Source: Microbulbifer sp. THAF38 (GTDB lineage: Bacteria > Pseudomonadota > Gammaproteobacteria > Pseudomonadales > Cellvibrionaceae). Taken from it: a stretch of 64,000 nucleotides of DNA. The stretch lies in assembly GCF_009363535.1 (NCBI RefSeq), contig NZ_CP045369.1, positions 4,579,001 through 4,643,000 on the forward strand, given 5' to 3'. This document shows, piece by piece, positions 1 to 10,217 of the stretch. The notes beneath the pieces were generated by a model. It saw only the letters and a list, made by a program, of their open reading frames with translations, did no database searches and was not told the origin of the DNA. The translations under genes and the position numbers were made by a program. Position 1 is the first letter of the stretch. Every line of letters starts with the position of its first letter.

Positions 1-6
1 GTATCT

Positions 7-1215
7 ATGTCCTCGCTGGCCGAAAAACGCATACTTTTGGGAATCAGTGGCGGTATTGCCGCCTATAAGAGCGCCGACCTTGTGCGCCGCCTGAAAGAAC
101 GCGGTGCCCAGGTAAGGGTGGTGATGAGCGCCGGCGCGCGCGAGTTTGTGCAGCCTCTGACCTTCCAGGCCCTCTCCGGCAACCCCGTGCACACCGACCT
201 GCTGGACCCGGCGGCTGAGGCCGCCATGGGGCATATCGAGCTGGCCAAGTGGGCCGACCTGATCCTGATTGCCCCCGCCAGTGCCCAGGTGATGGCAAAG
301 CTGGCCTGCGGTATGGCCGACGACCTGCTCACTACCCTATGCCTCGCCAGTGAGGCACCTGTGGCCCTGGCACCCGCCATGAATCAGGCCATGTGGCGCC
401 ACTCAGCCACCGCTGCCAATGCCAAAACCCTGCGTGAGCGCGGGGTACAGCTGTGGGGGCCGGCGGCTGGCAGCCAGGCCTGCGGTGACGTGGGGCCCGG
501 CCGTATGCTGGAGCCCGCCGACTTGGCCCTGCAGGCCGAGTCCCAGTTCGGCGCCAGCGACTGCCTGCGCGGCAAGCGCGTAGCAATTACCGCCGGTCCA
601 ACCCGCGAGGCCCTGGACCCTGTGCGCTACCTGAGCAACCACAGCTCCGGCAAGATGGGCTTCGCCCTGGCTGAGGCCGCCCAGAAAGCCGGCGCCGAGG
701 TAACCCTTATCGCCGGGCCGGTAAATCTGGCCACCCCCGTACAAGTGAAGCGCGTCGATGTCATTGATGCGCGGGATATGCAGGAGGCCGCCGAGCGCGC
801 GGCCGACCTCTGCGATATTTTTATCAGCGCCGCCGCCGTTGCCGATTTTCGCCCCGCCTCGGTGGCAGAGCAGAAAATCAAGAAACGGGAGGGCTGCGAC
901 GAAAGTGCTATCGCCCTAGTTAAAAACCCGGATATCGTCGCCGGTATCGCCGCACGCAGCGAACGACGTCCCTTTACCGTGGGCTTTGCTGCAGAGACCC
1001 AGCAGGTCGAGCAGTACGCGCAGAGTAAACTACAGCGCAAAAACCTCGATATGATTGTCGCCAATGACGTCAGTGGCAGCGACACCGGCTTCAACAGTGA
1101 TCGCAATGCCGTCACAGTGATAGATCGCCATGGCAGCACGCAACTGCCCGAGGCTCTAAAGGCCGACCTGGCGCGACAATTAATAGAAATCATTGCCGCC
1201 AAAGCGCAGCAGTAA
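7..1215 (+). CDS. coaBC: bifunctional phosphopantothenoylcysteine decarboxylase / phosphopantothenate-cysteine ligase
   Basis: The 402-residue protein catalyses two consecutive steps of coenzyme A synthesis in the cytosol: CTP-dependent ligation of cysteine to 4'-phosphopantothenate, then FMN-dependent decarboxylation. The N-terminal half (about 1-190) is the flavoprotein CoaC domain, starting with the nucleotide-fold signature [11 protein letters not shown] and carrying the APAMNQAMW substrate loop near residue 122. The C-terminal half (about 190-400) is CoaB, beginning with [18 protein letters not shown] and containing the KIKK motif near residue 293. Length is normal for a fused CoaBC. ATG follows the window edge by only six bases, so the ribosome binding site is not visible. 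It is followed 22 bases downstream by algC; in pseudomonads dut lies between them but is absent here. Confidence 0.97.
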   Translation: MSSLAEKRILLGISGGIAAYKSADLVRRLKERGAQVRVVMSAGAREFVQPLTFQALSGNPVHTDLLDPAAEAAMGHIELAKWADLILIAPASAQVMAKLACGMADDLLTTLCLASEAPVALAPAMNQAMWRHSATAANAKTLRERGVQLWGPAAGSQACGDVGPGRMLEPADLALQAESQFGASDCLRGKRVAITAGPTREALDPVRYLSNHSSGKMGFALAEAAQKAGAEVTLIAGPVNLATPVQVKRVDVIDARDMQEAAERAADLCDIFISAAAVADFRPASVAEQKIKKREGCDESAIALVKNPDIVAGIAARSERRPFTVGFAAETQQVEQYAQSKLQRKNLDMIVANDVSGSDTGFNSDRNAVTVIDRHGSTQLPEALKADLARQLIEIIAAKAQQ

Positions 1216-1237
1216 AGGTTTACAGGCAGGAAAATCA

Positions 1238-3631
1238 GTGGTTTCCAACAAGAAAAATCAGGGCGAAGCGCTATTACACAAGGGGCTGTTACTACCATCG
1301 CTGTTGGCGGCCGTCGCCTGGCTCTGCGGAGCCTATTTAATCGTCGAACATATAATCACCCCCTACAACCAGGCTCAGGTACAACAGGCAACTCGAGTAC
1401 AGGGAGAAACTTTCGCTCAGCGTGTACAGGCACTGCTGGGGCAGCGCGCCCAGCAGCTGCAACAACTCGAACGCAGTGAGCAGCCCCTTGAGGAGCTGCT
1501 GAAAACAGCACAACTACCGGAACAGTCTCGGGTACAGGCATTCTCGGAGTCGCAGATCCGCGTGGACGCGGGCGAAAACCCAACCCTGAACTTCGCCCTG
1601 GTGGACCTGCTCAAGCGTACTCGACAAGACAGCCAACAACCTTTGGAAATACTGCGCACCGGTGCCGACAACAGCTGGGAGCTTCACAATGCAATCAGCC
1701 TGGCCAAACAAAAAATCCTGATCAGCCAGCCCTTTGCTGTTCTGCAAAAATCCCTGGAGGCTCTCGATAAAAACCTGGGACAAATTCAACTGATCCAGAA
1801 GTTTCCCGAATCAGCTGCACAACCCCTCTGGCGCGGCGGGCAGGGCGGTGGGTTCAGCCACTCTGTAGCGATTCGGGATAGTTTTCTGCAGGTACAATTC
1901 AGCCCCTCTAATGCATTCACTCAGCAGCACAGCCTGCCAACACTGTGGATTTATCTCGCCGCTGGCGCGGGCTTGCTGCTCTCCCTGCTGTTACTGATAC
2001 GCCTCCTACCGCGAGACAGCCGCGCACCCTGGGAGCGCAGCCCAAAAAGCGGGAAGCGCGAAAGTGAGAGTTTCCCAACCGCTGAGCTGCAGCAGGATAG
2101 TCAACTGGCGGTAGACCCCATGCCCCAGGGGCTGGCATCGGCGCCCAGTATCGCCCCAGAGGTTCCCGTGCAGGACATGGAAAACCGCGCTGCAGAAAGG
2201 TCAGCGTCCACATCGGGCAAACCTCAACACCAGCCCACTTCCGAGTTTCCCCACCACGTGTTTCGCGCATACGATATTCGCGGCATCGCCGGTGAGGAAA
2301 TCGATGAGCCCTTTGCCTACCAGCTGGGGCGGGCGCTGGGCACCCTGGCACAGCACGCCGGAGAACAGATCCTGTTGGTGGGCCGCGATGGCCGCAACAG
2401 TAGTGCATTGCTCAGCAACTGCCTGATGGAAGGCATCCTCGATAGCGGCTGCAACAGTATCGACCTGGGCCTGATTCCATCGCCACTGCTCTACTACGCC
2501 TGCGCTAAAGGCAAGAACACCAGCAGCGGCGTTATGGTAACCGCGAGCCACAACCCGGCCGAATACAACGGCTTCAAGATCGTGCTCAAGGGCCGTCCCC
2601 TGTCCGAAGAAAAGTTACAGGGCCTACACCAGCTTATGCAGCAGGGGCCCTTTAAAAATGGGGAAGGCAGCAACCGCGAGCAGGATATTAAAGACAAATA
2701 TATCGACGAGATCTTTAACAACGTGGCCCTGGCCGGGCAGCCACATCTGGTAGTGGATGCGGGCAATGGCGCCACTTCTGTCCTGGCACCACGGTTGTTC
2801 GAACAGCTGGGCTGCGCGGTAACCCCGATATTTTGCGAAGTAGATGGGGACTTCCCCAACCATCCCCCCGACCCCTCGCGTCCGGAAAACCTGCAGGCGT
2901 TGATCGACAAGGTGACAGAGGCCGGCGCAGATCTAGGGGTGGCCTTGGATGGCGACGGCGATCGCGTCACCCTGATTTCCAGCAGCGGCCGCATCGCCTG
3001 GGCCGATCAATTGGTGATGCTGCTCGCTCGAGACATTCTGGCGCGCAACCCAGGGGAAACGATCGTCTTCGATGTGAAGAGCAGCCGCACCCTGGCCCAG
3101 CTGGTCAGCCAGTATGGCGGCCGCCCGGTGATGTGGAAAACCGGCCACGCGCCGATGAAAAATAAAATGCTCGAAACCAAGGCAATTCTCGGTGGTGAGT
3201 TATCCGGCCATATTTTCATTCGGGATCGCTGGTTTGGTTTCGACGATGGTATTTACGCAGCTGCGCGCCTGCTAGAAATCATGGCCCTGCGCGAGCAGAG
3301 CTTGGATGAACTCCTAGACTCCCTGCCGCAAATGGAGAGTACTCCGGAAATATTGCTGCCCGTGGAGGAACAAGAAAAGTTCTCCCTGATAAAACAACTG
3401 CGCGAGCAAGGCGATTTTGACAATGCCGATATCAATACTGTCGATGGTCTGCGCATTGAGTTTTCTGATGGCTGGGGACTAGTACGCGCCTCCAATACCA
3501 CCAGCGCATTGACGCTGCGCTTCGAGGCCGAAAATAAAGAAGCCTTGGAACGCATTCAAAAAGTAGTCATGGCACAGATAAAGAAAATTGCTCCCACTGC
3601 TGTAGTTCCCAACTGGGAGCTGCTCAACTAA
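1238..3631 (+). CDS. algC: phosphomannomutase/phosphoglucomutase with long membrane-anchored N-terminal extension
   Basis: The C-terminal ~460 residues are an AlgC-type alpha-D-phosphohexomutase that interconverts hexose 1- and 6-phosphates for exopolysaccharide, LPS and related sugar nucleotides. Visible family motifs are the catalytic phosphoserine loop TASHNP, the metal-binding loop DGDGDR, the sugar-binding loop GGELSGH and the phosphate-binding loop near RASNTTSALTLRF. Ahead of it lie about 335 extra residues: a transmembrane helix near residues 16-37, a coiled-coil-like glutamine-rich stretch, a second hydrophobic helix near residue 235-258 and a low-complexity linker. Some pseudomonads also have such an extended form. 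The frame opens at an ATG at 1193 inside coaBC, but the GTG at 1238 sits just behind AGGCAGGAAA and after the coaBC stop, so it is preferred; the product is then 797 residues. Confidence 0.93.
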   Translation: MVSNKKNQGEALLHKGLLLPSLLAAVAWLCGAYLIVEHIITPYNQAQVQQATRVQGETFAQRVQALLGQRAQQLQQLERSEQPLEELLKTAQLPEQSRVQAFSESQIRVDAGENPTLNFALVDLLKRTRQDSQQPLEILRTGADNSWELHNAISLAKQKILISQPFAVLQKSLEALDKNLGQIQLIQKFPESAAQPLWRGGQGGGFSHSVAIRDSFLQVQFSPSNAFTQQHSLPTLWIYLAAGAGLLLSLLLLIRLLPRDSRAPWERSPKSGKRESESFPTAELQQDSQLAVDPMPQGLASAPSIAPEVPVQDMENRAAERSASTSGKPQHQPTSEFPHHVFRAYDIRGIAGEEIDEPFAYQLGRALGTLAQHAGEQILLVGRDGRNSSALLSNCLMEGILDSGCNSIDLGLIPSPLLYYACAKGKNTSSGVMVTASHNPAEYNGFKIVLKGRPLSEEKLQGLHQLMQQGPFKNGEGSNREQDIKDKYIDEIFNNVALAGQPHLVVDAGNGATSVLAPRLFEQLGCAVTPIFCEVDGDFPNHPPDPSRPENLQALIDKVTEAGADLGVALDGDGDRVTLISSSGRIAWADQLVMLLARDILARNPGETIVFDVKSSRTLAQLVSQYGGRPVMWKTGHAPMKNKMLETKAILGGELSGHIFIRDRWFGFDDGIYAAARLLEIMALREQSLDELLDSLPQMESTPEILLPVEEQEKFSLIKQLREQGDFDNADINTVDGLRIEFSDGWGLVRASNTTSALTLRFEAENKEALERIQKVVMAQIKKIAPTAVVPNWELLN

Positions 3632-4693
<1,062 letters not shown>

Positions 4694-4835
4694 CCATAGT
4701 GAGACATAAGACGTCGCGCATTAGCGCTTGGCAATTGAAGACAGACGTACGAATCGGTAGGATTCCGCCGCCGCAATATGAAGGCAACAAGAGCAAAAAT
4801 CACCGTCCGCTCCCCAAGTGGACTAAAGGCAGTCA

Positions 4836-5444
4836 ATGAGCAGCGAAAAAATCAATCGGCGTCAACAAATTCTGGAAGCCCTGGCACATATGCTGGAAGC
4901 CAGTCCCGGCGCACGTATTACAACTGCAGCCCTGGCCAAGGAAGTTGGCTTTTCTGAAGCGGCGCTGTACCGCCACTTCCCCAGCAAGTCGAAAATGTTT
5001 GAGGGTCTCATCGAGTTTATCGAGGAGACTATTTTCAGTCGTATCGCACTGATCCTCCAGGAGGAGCCCTCTGCCCTGGAGCGATGCCAGAGAATCCTGC
5101 ACCTTCTCCTGGCATTCTGTGAGCGCAATCCGGGTATTACTCGTCTGCTCACTGGCGATGCATTGACCGGCGAGACCGAACGCCTGCACGGGCGCATCCT
5201 GCAGTTGTTTGACCGTCTGGAAACCCAAATCCGTCAGATTCTGCGTGAAGCGGAACTGCGCGAACACCTGCGCCCGACCCTACCTCTGGGCGGTGCCGCG
5301 AACCTGTTGTTGGCCAGTGCCGAGGGTCGCATAGTGCAATATGTACGCAGCGGCTTTAAACGTAAGCCTACCGAGTATTGGGCCGAACAGTGGCCAGTAC
5401 TGACCTCCGGCTTTTTCCGCGAGACCGTCGCTGCGGCCAGGTAA
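4836..5444 (+). CDS. slmA: nucleoid occlusion factor SlmA, TetR-family
   Basis: SlmA is a DNA-binding FtsZ antagonist that prevents division-ring assembly over the nucleoid. The 202-residue protein has a TetR-type helix-turn-helix in the first ~60 residues ([20 protein letters not shown], with [14 protein letters not shown] next), followed by an all-helical dimer domain containing [13 protein letters not shown], both characteristic of SlmA rather than of drug-responsive TetR proteins. The argB-slmA neighbourhood is that seen in pseudomonads. The start ATG is the only in-frame candidate before the HTH. It converges with the DUF4124 gene downstream. Confidence 0.95.
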   Translation: MSSEKINRRQQILEALAHMLEASPGARITTAALAKEVGFSEAALYRHFPSKSKMFEGLIEFIEETIFSRIALILQEEPSALERCQRILHLLLAFCERNPGITRLLTGDALTGETERLHGRILQLFDRLETQIRQILREAELREHLRPTLPLGGAANLLLASAEGRIVQYVRSGFKRKPTEYWAEQWPVLTSGFFRETVAAAR

Positions 5445-5540
5445 CTGGCTGTGTGTCTACTGCACCGGGATAATAAAAATAAGTGGTAAGTGGACACGCG
5501 CCTGTCAGCGCCGGGGAAATGCTTGAATGATCGGATCCGA

Positions 5541-6152
5541 TCAGGATTTGGATGTGATTTCTGTGTAGCGTGCCGCGGCTTTATCAAACTCCTCACCGAT
5601 AGAGCTGGCTTCCTCATTGCGCCGCTTGAGGCGCTCGCGCAAGACCGCGACTTCTTTCTGTAAATCGACGATACGCTGTAGAAGCTCCGGAGCTACCTCG
5701 CGGCCGCCGCGCTGGGTGCGCGCTGCCTGCGCTTCCTCCTGGGTAATCTGGCGGGTAAGACTGGTGATATTTGAGTGCATGATCGCCATGTCCTGTTCGA
5801 CAATTGCCAGCTTGCGTTTGCGCGCACTCTCGATATCGGCAAGGCTGTTATATCGCTTGAGCAGCTTGCGGTCCGCCTCTTCCTGAGCCTCCTGCCGGCG
5901 CTGTGCCTCAAATTCCTCGGGGCTCAACTGTGGCGGAACCACTTCTATAACACGGCCGGAGAGGTTGAGAATTTCGTAGCCCTTGCCCACGTATTCCGGC
6001 GGTACTATTTCGTTGAGCACCACAATGCCCTGCTCATCGGTATAGCGATAGAGCACCTGTTCATCACTGGCAGCATTCGCCAGAGCACTAAACAACAAAG
6101 TGATTGAGGCCAGTAAACGTACTATGGGGGCGATTCTCAACGCTCTTCTCAC
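5541..6152 (-). CDS. exported DUF4124-type coiled-coil protein
   Basis: A 203-residue protein of unknown role. It begins with a Sec signal peptide (basic residues, a hydrophobic stretch to about residue 27, then ANAASD). Next comes a short DUF4124-like segment, YRYTDEQGIVVLNEIVPPEY, of the type found in many small periplasmic gammaproteobacterial proteins. Residues 75-200 are highly charged and heptad-like (LTRQITQEEA, VAVLRERLKRRNEEA) and probably form a coiled coil. It lies downstream of pyrE on the same strand, 38 bases away, and a DUF4124 gene is also found near pyrE/crc in pseudomonads. The family assignment is from pattern recognition and the function is not known. Confidence 0.85.
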   Translation of the reverse strand: MRRALRIAPIVRLLASITLLFSALANAASDEQVLYRYTDEQGIVVLNEIVPPEYVGKGYEILNLSGRVIEVVPPQLSPEEFEAQRRQEAQEEADRKLLKRYNSLADIESARKRKLAIVEQDMAIMHSNITSLTRQITQEEAQAARTQRGGREVAPELLQRIVDLQKEVAVLRERLKRRNEEASSIGEEFDKAAARYTEITSKS

Positions 6153-6164
6153 TAAATGGGTGCG

Positions 6165-6184
6165 GCCCGCTACGACGAGCGGGC
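6165..6184. terminator. hairpin between pyrE and the DUF4124 gene
   Basis: GCCCGCT (6165-6171) pairs perfectly with AGCGGGC (6178-6184) around a six-base loop. The T-tract TTTT lies on the plus-strand side, not downstream in the direction of pyrE transcription, so it may only partly terminate pyrE transcripts or act as a processing hairpin. Confidence 0.4.
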
Positions 6185-6190
6185 TTTTAA

Positions 6191-6841
6191 TTAACCCGTT
6201 ACGCCGTAACGTTGCCGGTAATTCACAATTTTTTGCAGGGTTTCACTGTCTTGCGACTCCTGCTCGAGGAAACTGATTATATTATCCAGCTGTACAATGC
6301 TGATTACCGGGATATTAAACTGCCGCTCAACCTGCTGAATAGCGGAGAATTCACAATCCTCGCTGGCTTTTTCCTGACGATTTAAACCGATGACCACACC
6401 GGCCGCTTCGGCACCGTGAGATTCGATGATCTGCATCACTTCACGCACCGCAGTACCGGCCGTAATCACATCATCAATGATCAAAACCTTGCCATTAAGC
6501 GGCGCACCCACTAAGGTTCCGCCTTCGCCGTGATCCTTGGCCTCTTTGCGGTTGTAGCAGAAAGGCTTATCGACCCCTTTCTGCGCCAATGCCACGGCAG
6601 TCACCGCACCCAGCGGGATGCCCTTGTAGGCCGGTCCGAAAATGACATCAAACTCTACTCCCGAAGCGATAATCGCCTCGGCGTAAGCCTGTCCCAGTGC
6701 GGCCAGTGCCGCACCGGTGTGGAAACGACCGGCATTGAAAAAATAGGGACTTTGACGGCCTGATTTCAGAGTGAAGTCACCAAAACACAACACCTGATGA
6801 TCCAGGGCCAGTTGGATAAAATTGCGCTGATATTGCTGCAT
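6191..6841 (-). CDS. pyrE: orotate phosphoribosyltransferase
   Basis: Joins orotate to PRPP to give OMP in de novo pyrimidine synthesis. The 216-residue protein is full length and has the PRPP-binding signature [16 protein letters not shown] around residues 114-129, the catalytic flexible loop [12 protein letters not shown] just before it, and the N-terminal [14 protein letters not shown] segment typical of this enzyme. It is transcribed divergently from the crc-like gene (start 115 bases away), the same pyrE-crc arrangement as in Pseudomonas. Confidence 0.97.
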   Translation of the reverse strand: MQQYQRNFIQLALDHQVLCFGDFTLKSGRQSPYFFNAGRFHTGAALAALGQAYAEAIIASGVEFDVIFGPAYKGIPLGAVTAVALAQKGVDKPFCYNRKEAKDHGEGGTLVGAPLNGKVLIIDDVITAGTAVREVMQIIESHGAEAAGVVIGLNRQEKASEDCEFSAIQQVERQFNIPVISIVQLDNIISFLEQESQDSETLQKIVNYRQRYGVTG

Positions 6842-6955
6842 GGAAAATTGTTAACTATTGGCTAAGGTGAAGGGAGACCTCCCCGTAGCATTTCCGGGGA
6901 TAGGCATGCAAATAATGTTTCTAATGATACACAGTCCGCTGGTAAGGGGCTAATA

Positions 6956-7723
6956 ATGCGAATAGTGAGCTTGTCTGTAGACGGCGTTCATCAGGCCGCA
7001 CAACGCGGTCTCTACGATTGGTTAGCTGAGCAGGATGCAGACATTATCTGCCTACAGGACCTGCGCTCTCTGGAGCCGGAGCTAGACCACCCCATATTCC
7101 ACCCCGATGGCTATTACAGCTACTTCTTCGATTCGGGAACGCCCCATGAAAACGGCGTGGCCATCTATACGCGCAATCAGCCCAAAGCCATTATTTTCGG
7201 CATGGGTTTCGCCAACGGTGAGGATATGTACGGGCGCTATTTACAGGCGGATTTTGAACGCCTGAGCGTCGGCTCGCTATTAGCGCCGGTGGCCACCGAC
7301 GAGGCTTCGCTGGAAAAGAAAGTCCAGTTTTTCGACGATATGCAAGCGCACCTGCACAAAATCAGCCGCAAGCGCCGCGACTTTATTTTCTGTGGTAATT
7401 GGGGCATGGCGCACCGCCGCGCCGATGTGCAGAACTGGCAGGACCACCAGGACAGCCCCGGTTTTATGCGTCACGAACAGCGCTGGCTGGACCAGTTGTT
7501 TAACGAGATTGGTTATGTCGACGCCTTCCGCCGCGTCGTCAAGGACACCGATGAATTTACCTGGTGGCCGAGTGGCACCGTGGGTGAGGGCGATGGCTGG
7601 CGCACCGACATGCAGATCGTATCGCACGGGTTGAAAAACCGTATCGAATACGGCGCGATCAACAAGAATGTCACCTTCTCCAGCCACCTGCCGCTGATGA
7701 TGGATTACGACCTGGAAGTGTAA
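6956..7723 (+). CDS. crc: Crc-like protein, exonuclease III fold without nuclease residues
   Basis: The 255-residue protein matches the catabolite repression control protein Crc of pseudomonads over its whole length and sits in the same pyrE-crc-rph position. Crc partners with Hfq to block translation of mRNAs for less-preferred carbon sources. The exonuclease III fold is evident (MRIVSLSVDG start, ICLQDLR, GRYLQADF), but the nuclease residues are eroded: S7 replaces the usual Asn, D35 replaces the metal-binding Glu, GNWG (147-150) replaces the GDxN motif and SSH (242-244) replaces the final DH. Asp218 appears retained. This supports a regulatory rather than nuclease role; an alternative is a divergent endonuclease/exonuclease/phosphatase-family enzyme. 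Neither hfq nor crcZ-like RNA is in the window. Confidence 0.85.
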   Translation: MRIVSLSVDGVHQAAQRGLYDWLAEQDADIICLQDLRSLEPELDHPIFHPDGYYSYFFDSGTPHENGVAIYTRNQPKAIIFGMGFANGEDMYGRYLQADFERLSVGSLLAPVATDEASLEKKVQFFDDMQAHLHKISRKRRDFIFCGNWGMAHRRADVQNWQDHQDSPGFMRHEQRWLDQLFNEIGYVDAFRRVVKDTDEFTWWPSGTVGEGDGWRTDMQIVSHGLKNRIEYGAINKNVTFSSHLPLMMDYDLEV

Positions 7724-7778
7724 GCAGCGCAGGACTCGGCTCGAGACAAAGTGGGCCGGGTCCTTTTACGAATGGGCC

Positions 7779-7795
7779 GGCTCTACAATAGAGCC
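7779..7795. terminator. small hairpin between convergent crc and rph
   Basis: GGCTCT (7779-7784) pairs with AGAGCC (7790-7795) around ACAAT, in the 99-base gap between two convergent genes. There is no long T-tract, so this is only a plausible shared terminator. Confidence 0.3.
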
Positions 7796-7822
7796 TGCCT
7801 CATCTCAGCAAACTATAAAATC

Positions 7823-8542
7823 TCACTCATCCAGGGCTTTCTGCTGCAATTCAATCAACTCATCGATCCCCGCCTTGCCTAAGCCAAGCATCTGCGCGAA
7901 TTCTTTCTCGGAAAAAGGCTTGCCCTCCGCCGTACCCTGCACCTCGATCATGCCGCCATCTGCCGCCATCACCAGGTTCATATCGGTATCGGCCGCACTA
8001 TCCTCCGGATAATCCAGATCCAGTACCGGCTCGCCTTCATAAATGCCCACAGAAACCGCCGCTACCAGATTGAGCAACGGGTCCTCGGTGAGGATTCTTT
8101 CCCGCTGCATGTGCCGAAGAGCATCCACCAACGCCACACAGGCGCCGGTAATCGCCGCCGTGCGCGTGCCGCCATCGGCCTGGATCACATCGCAGTCCAA
8201 TGTAATTTGGTTCTCACCGAGTTTTTCCAGGTCCACGGCTGCACGCAGGGAGCGGCCGATCAAACGCTGAATTTCCACCGTGCGGCCGCTCTGTTTGCCC
8301 TTGGCCGCCTCGCGCGGCATACGCGAACCGGTGGAGCGCGGCAGCATGCCGTATTCGGCAGTAATCCAGCCGCTGCCCTGGCCGCGCAGGAAGCGCGGCA
8401 CTTCACTCGATACTGAGGCGTTGCACAGGACCTTTGTGTCACCAAATTCTACTAACACGGAGCCCTCGGCGTGGCGGGTGTAGTTTCGGGTAATTTTTAT
8501 CGGACGCAATTGCGCCGCCGCGCGGCCACTGGGACGCTGCAT
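7823..8542 (-). CDS. rph: ribonuclease PH
   Basis: A phosphate-dependent 3'-5' exoribonuclease that trims tRNA 3' ends. The 239-residue protein is full length with the family N terminus ([15 protein letters not shown]), the substrate loop [20 protein letters not shown] with its basic residues, the [19 protein letters not shown] core and the C-terminal MVMA-like [15 protein letters not shown] segment. It is divergent from yicC and convergent with crc, as in pseudomonads. The start ATG is preceded by TGAGGTGAGCT. Confidence 0.97.
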   Translation of the reverse strand: MQRPSGRAAAQLRPIKITRNYTRHAEGSVLVEFGDTKVLCNASVSSEVPRFLRGQGSGWITAEYGMLPRSTGSRMPREAAKGKQSGRTVEIQRLIGRSLRAAVDLEKLGENQITLDCDVIQADGGTRTAAITGACVALVDALRHMQRERILTEDPLLNLVAAVSVGIYEGEPVLDLDYPEDSAADTDMNLVMAADGGMIEVQGTAEGKPFSEKEFAQMLGLGKAGIDELIELQQKALDE

Positions 8543-8610
8543 AGCTCACCTCAGTCAATGAATGAAAGCCCTGCATTATATACCCCCACATGGATATCCG
8601 AACGCTGTGC

Positions 8611-8616
8611 TATGAT
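8611..8616 (+). promoter_or_regulatory. extended -10-like element upstream of yicC
   Basis: TATGAT preceded by TGC gives an extended -10 pattern (TGnTATnnT) 36 bases before the yicC start. No convincing -35 was found at normal spacing. Confidence 0.35.
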
Positions 8617-8651
8617 GCCGGGCCGATAAATACGCCTGCAGGGGACGAGCA

Positions 8652-9539
8652 ATGGCCAATAACCGGGAACAGAACAAAGTGCGAAGCATGACAGCCTTCG
8701 GTCGCGCCGAAGCCGCTTATGCCACAGGAAACGCCATTTGGGAGCTGCGCTCGGTCAATCATCGCTACCTGGAGCCGCACTTCCGCCTGCCAGAAGTTGC
8801 CCGTCCCTTGGAAGCTCAGCTGCGCGATATCTTGCGGAAAAATTTATCCCGCGGAAAAGTGGAACTCACGCTTACGGTAAAACCCAACAACGTGGAAACT
8901 AGCGGGCTCGAAATTAACCAACCTCTGGCACAGGCACTGATTCAGGCTGCCAAACAGGTCACCGGCGGCGTAGAGGCCCAGCCGCTCAACCCCCTGCAAA
9001 TTCTCCAGTGGCCCGGCGTCATCAGTGAACCGGAAGCCGATACCGAACAGCAATCCGCCACTATTTTGCAGGCATTTCGCGAAGCGCTGGAACAGCTGCG
9101 CGCAAATCGCGAACGCGAAGGTGCAGAGCTGGCCAAATTTATCGAGGCCCGTTTAAAAAGTATTGAAGAACAGGTGACATTGGTGCGGGAGCAACTGCCT
9201 CAAATTTTAGAGGCACAGAGGGAAAAACTGCGCAGCCGCCTGGAAGAGCTGTCTGTGGAACTGGACAAGGAACGCCTGGAACAGGAAATTGTACTGCTCG
9301 CTCAAAAAGCTGACGTAGACGAAGAGCTGGACCGCCTCAATGCCCACACTGTAGAAACCCGCCGGGTACTCGCCGGTGGTGGCGCTATAGGCCGACGCCT
9401 GGATTTTCTTATGCAGGAGTTTAACCGCGAAGCCAATACTCTGTCCTCCAAGTCCGTGGTAACCGATACCACCCAGGCTGCGGTAGAGTTGAAAGTATTA
9501 ATCGAACAGATGCGCGAGCAAGTGCAGAATATTGAGTAA
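8652..9539 (+). CDS. yicC: YicC family endoribonuclease
   Basis: YicC-family proteins are endoribonucleases implicated in RNA turnover. The 295-residue protein carries the N-terminal YicC domain (SMTAFGRAEA, then WELRSVNHRYLEPHFRLPE) and the C-terminal DUF1732 domain with VETRRVLAGGGAIGRRLDFLMQ and FNREANTLSSKS, which hold the conserved acidic and histidine residues of the family. The start used is an ATG behind AGGGGACG; it gives an extension of about 13 residues before the usual MTAFGR start. It stands divergent from rph, matching the rph-yicC-gmk block of pseudomonads, but here gmk is separated from it by about 6.7 kb of other genes. Confidence 0.95.
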   Translation: MANNREQNKVRSMTAFGRAEAAYATGNAIWELRSVNHRYLEPHFRLPEVARPLEAQLRDILRKNLSRGKVELTLTVKPNNVETSGLEINQPLAQALIQAAKQVTGGVEAQPLNPLQILQWPGVISEPEADTEQQSATILQAFREALEQLRANREREGAELAKFIEARLKSIEEQVTLVREQLPQILEAQREKLRSRLEELSVELDKERLEQEIVLLAQKADVDEELDRLNAHTVETRRVLAGGGAIGRRLDFLMQEFNREANTLSSKSVVTDTTQAAVELKVLIEQMREQVQNIE

Positions 9540-9545
9540 GGCAAT

Positions 9546-9584
9546 TATGGGGTTTTTAACTGAAGCCAAACTAAAGACCCCATA
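9546..9584 (+). terminator. terminator-like inverted repeat after yicC
   Basis: TATGGGGT (9546-9553) pairs with ACCCCATA (9577-9584) around a 23-base loop, immediately after the yicC stop. No T-run follows, so termination is only suggested. Confidence 0.35.
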
Positions 9585-9644
9585 TTAACACTGCCCATCA
9601 GCCTTTCTCTGTCCTTTCCCACCGCACATTGAACAGTATTAGTT

Positions 9645-10217
9645 ATGCAAAACAATATAAAATGGGTTGGGGCTATATTCTTAGTTTTAACCGCTATTGA
9701 AATTATTAATCTATTTACTGGCCGATCGCTGAACTATTTTGGCCTGATTCCTCGATCCATCAACCATCTCCCCCATATTTTTTCCGCTCCACTGTTGCAT
9801 GGAAGCTTCTGGCACTTTCTGTCAAACATCGTAACCCTTTGCGTTTTCAGCTTTTTGCTATTGCAATATGGTGCGAAAACCTATTTGAAAGTGACATTGA
9901 CGATTATTGTGACCACCGGGCTTGCGGTCTGGCTATTTGCCAGAGGGGGAAACCACCTGGGTGCCAGCTCAGTAATCTATGGTTACTTTGGGTTTTTACT
10001 GCTGGCCGGATTTATCAGCAAGCAGTTTCTTCGATTAATGACATCGATTTTTGTCGGATTGGTTTATGGCGGACTTATTTTCGGCGTGCTGCCACAAGGA
10101 AAGTATATTTCCTGGGAATCACACTTGTTTGGTTTTCTATTCGGCTTGATGGCTGCAAAAATGTGGGCACATACACCCAACTATATTACGGCCCGACAGG
10201 CAGCTCCTAAAAATTAA
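9645..10217 (+). CDS. rhomboid family intramembrane serine protease
   Basis: A 190-residue, six-helix inner-membrane protein of the rhomboid family, which cleaves transmembrane segments. Visible hallmarks are the loop-1 region FGLIPRSI, the HGSFWHFLSN segment with conserved His and Asn in helix 2, the nucleophile motif GAS at 106-108 (Ser108) followed by SVIYGYFG, and the catalytic His at about 160 in SHLFGFLFG of the last helix. Substrates cannot be told from sequence. It is not a rhombosortase by sequence pattern, and the neighbouring secreted proteases lack a GlyGly-CTERM tail. Codon use is AT-richer than yicC. It has no obvious operon partner. Confidence 0.9.
   Translation: MQNNIKWVGAIFLVLTAIEIINLFTGRSLNYFGLIPRSINHLPHIFSAPLLHGSFWHFLSNIVTLCVFSFLLLQYGAKTYLKVTLTIIVTTGLAVWLFARGGNHLGASSVIYGYFGFLLLAGFISKQFLRLMTSIFVGLVYGGLIFGVLPQGKYISWESHLFGFLFGLMAAKMWAHTPNYITARQAAPKN

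Noticed and set aside
9645..10217. Rhombosortase with GlyGly-CTERM substrates
   Set aside because: The rhomboid has the standard protease pattern, and neither subtilase ends in a GlyGly-CTERM tail.
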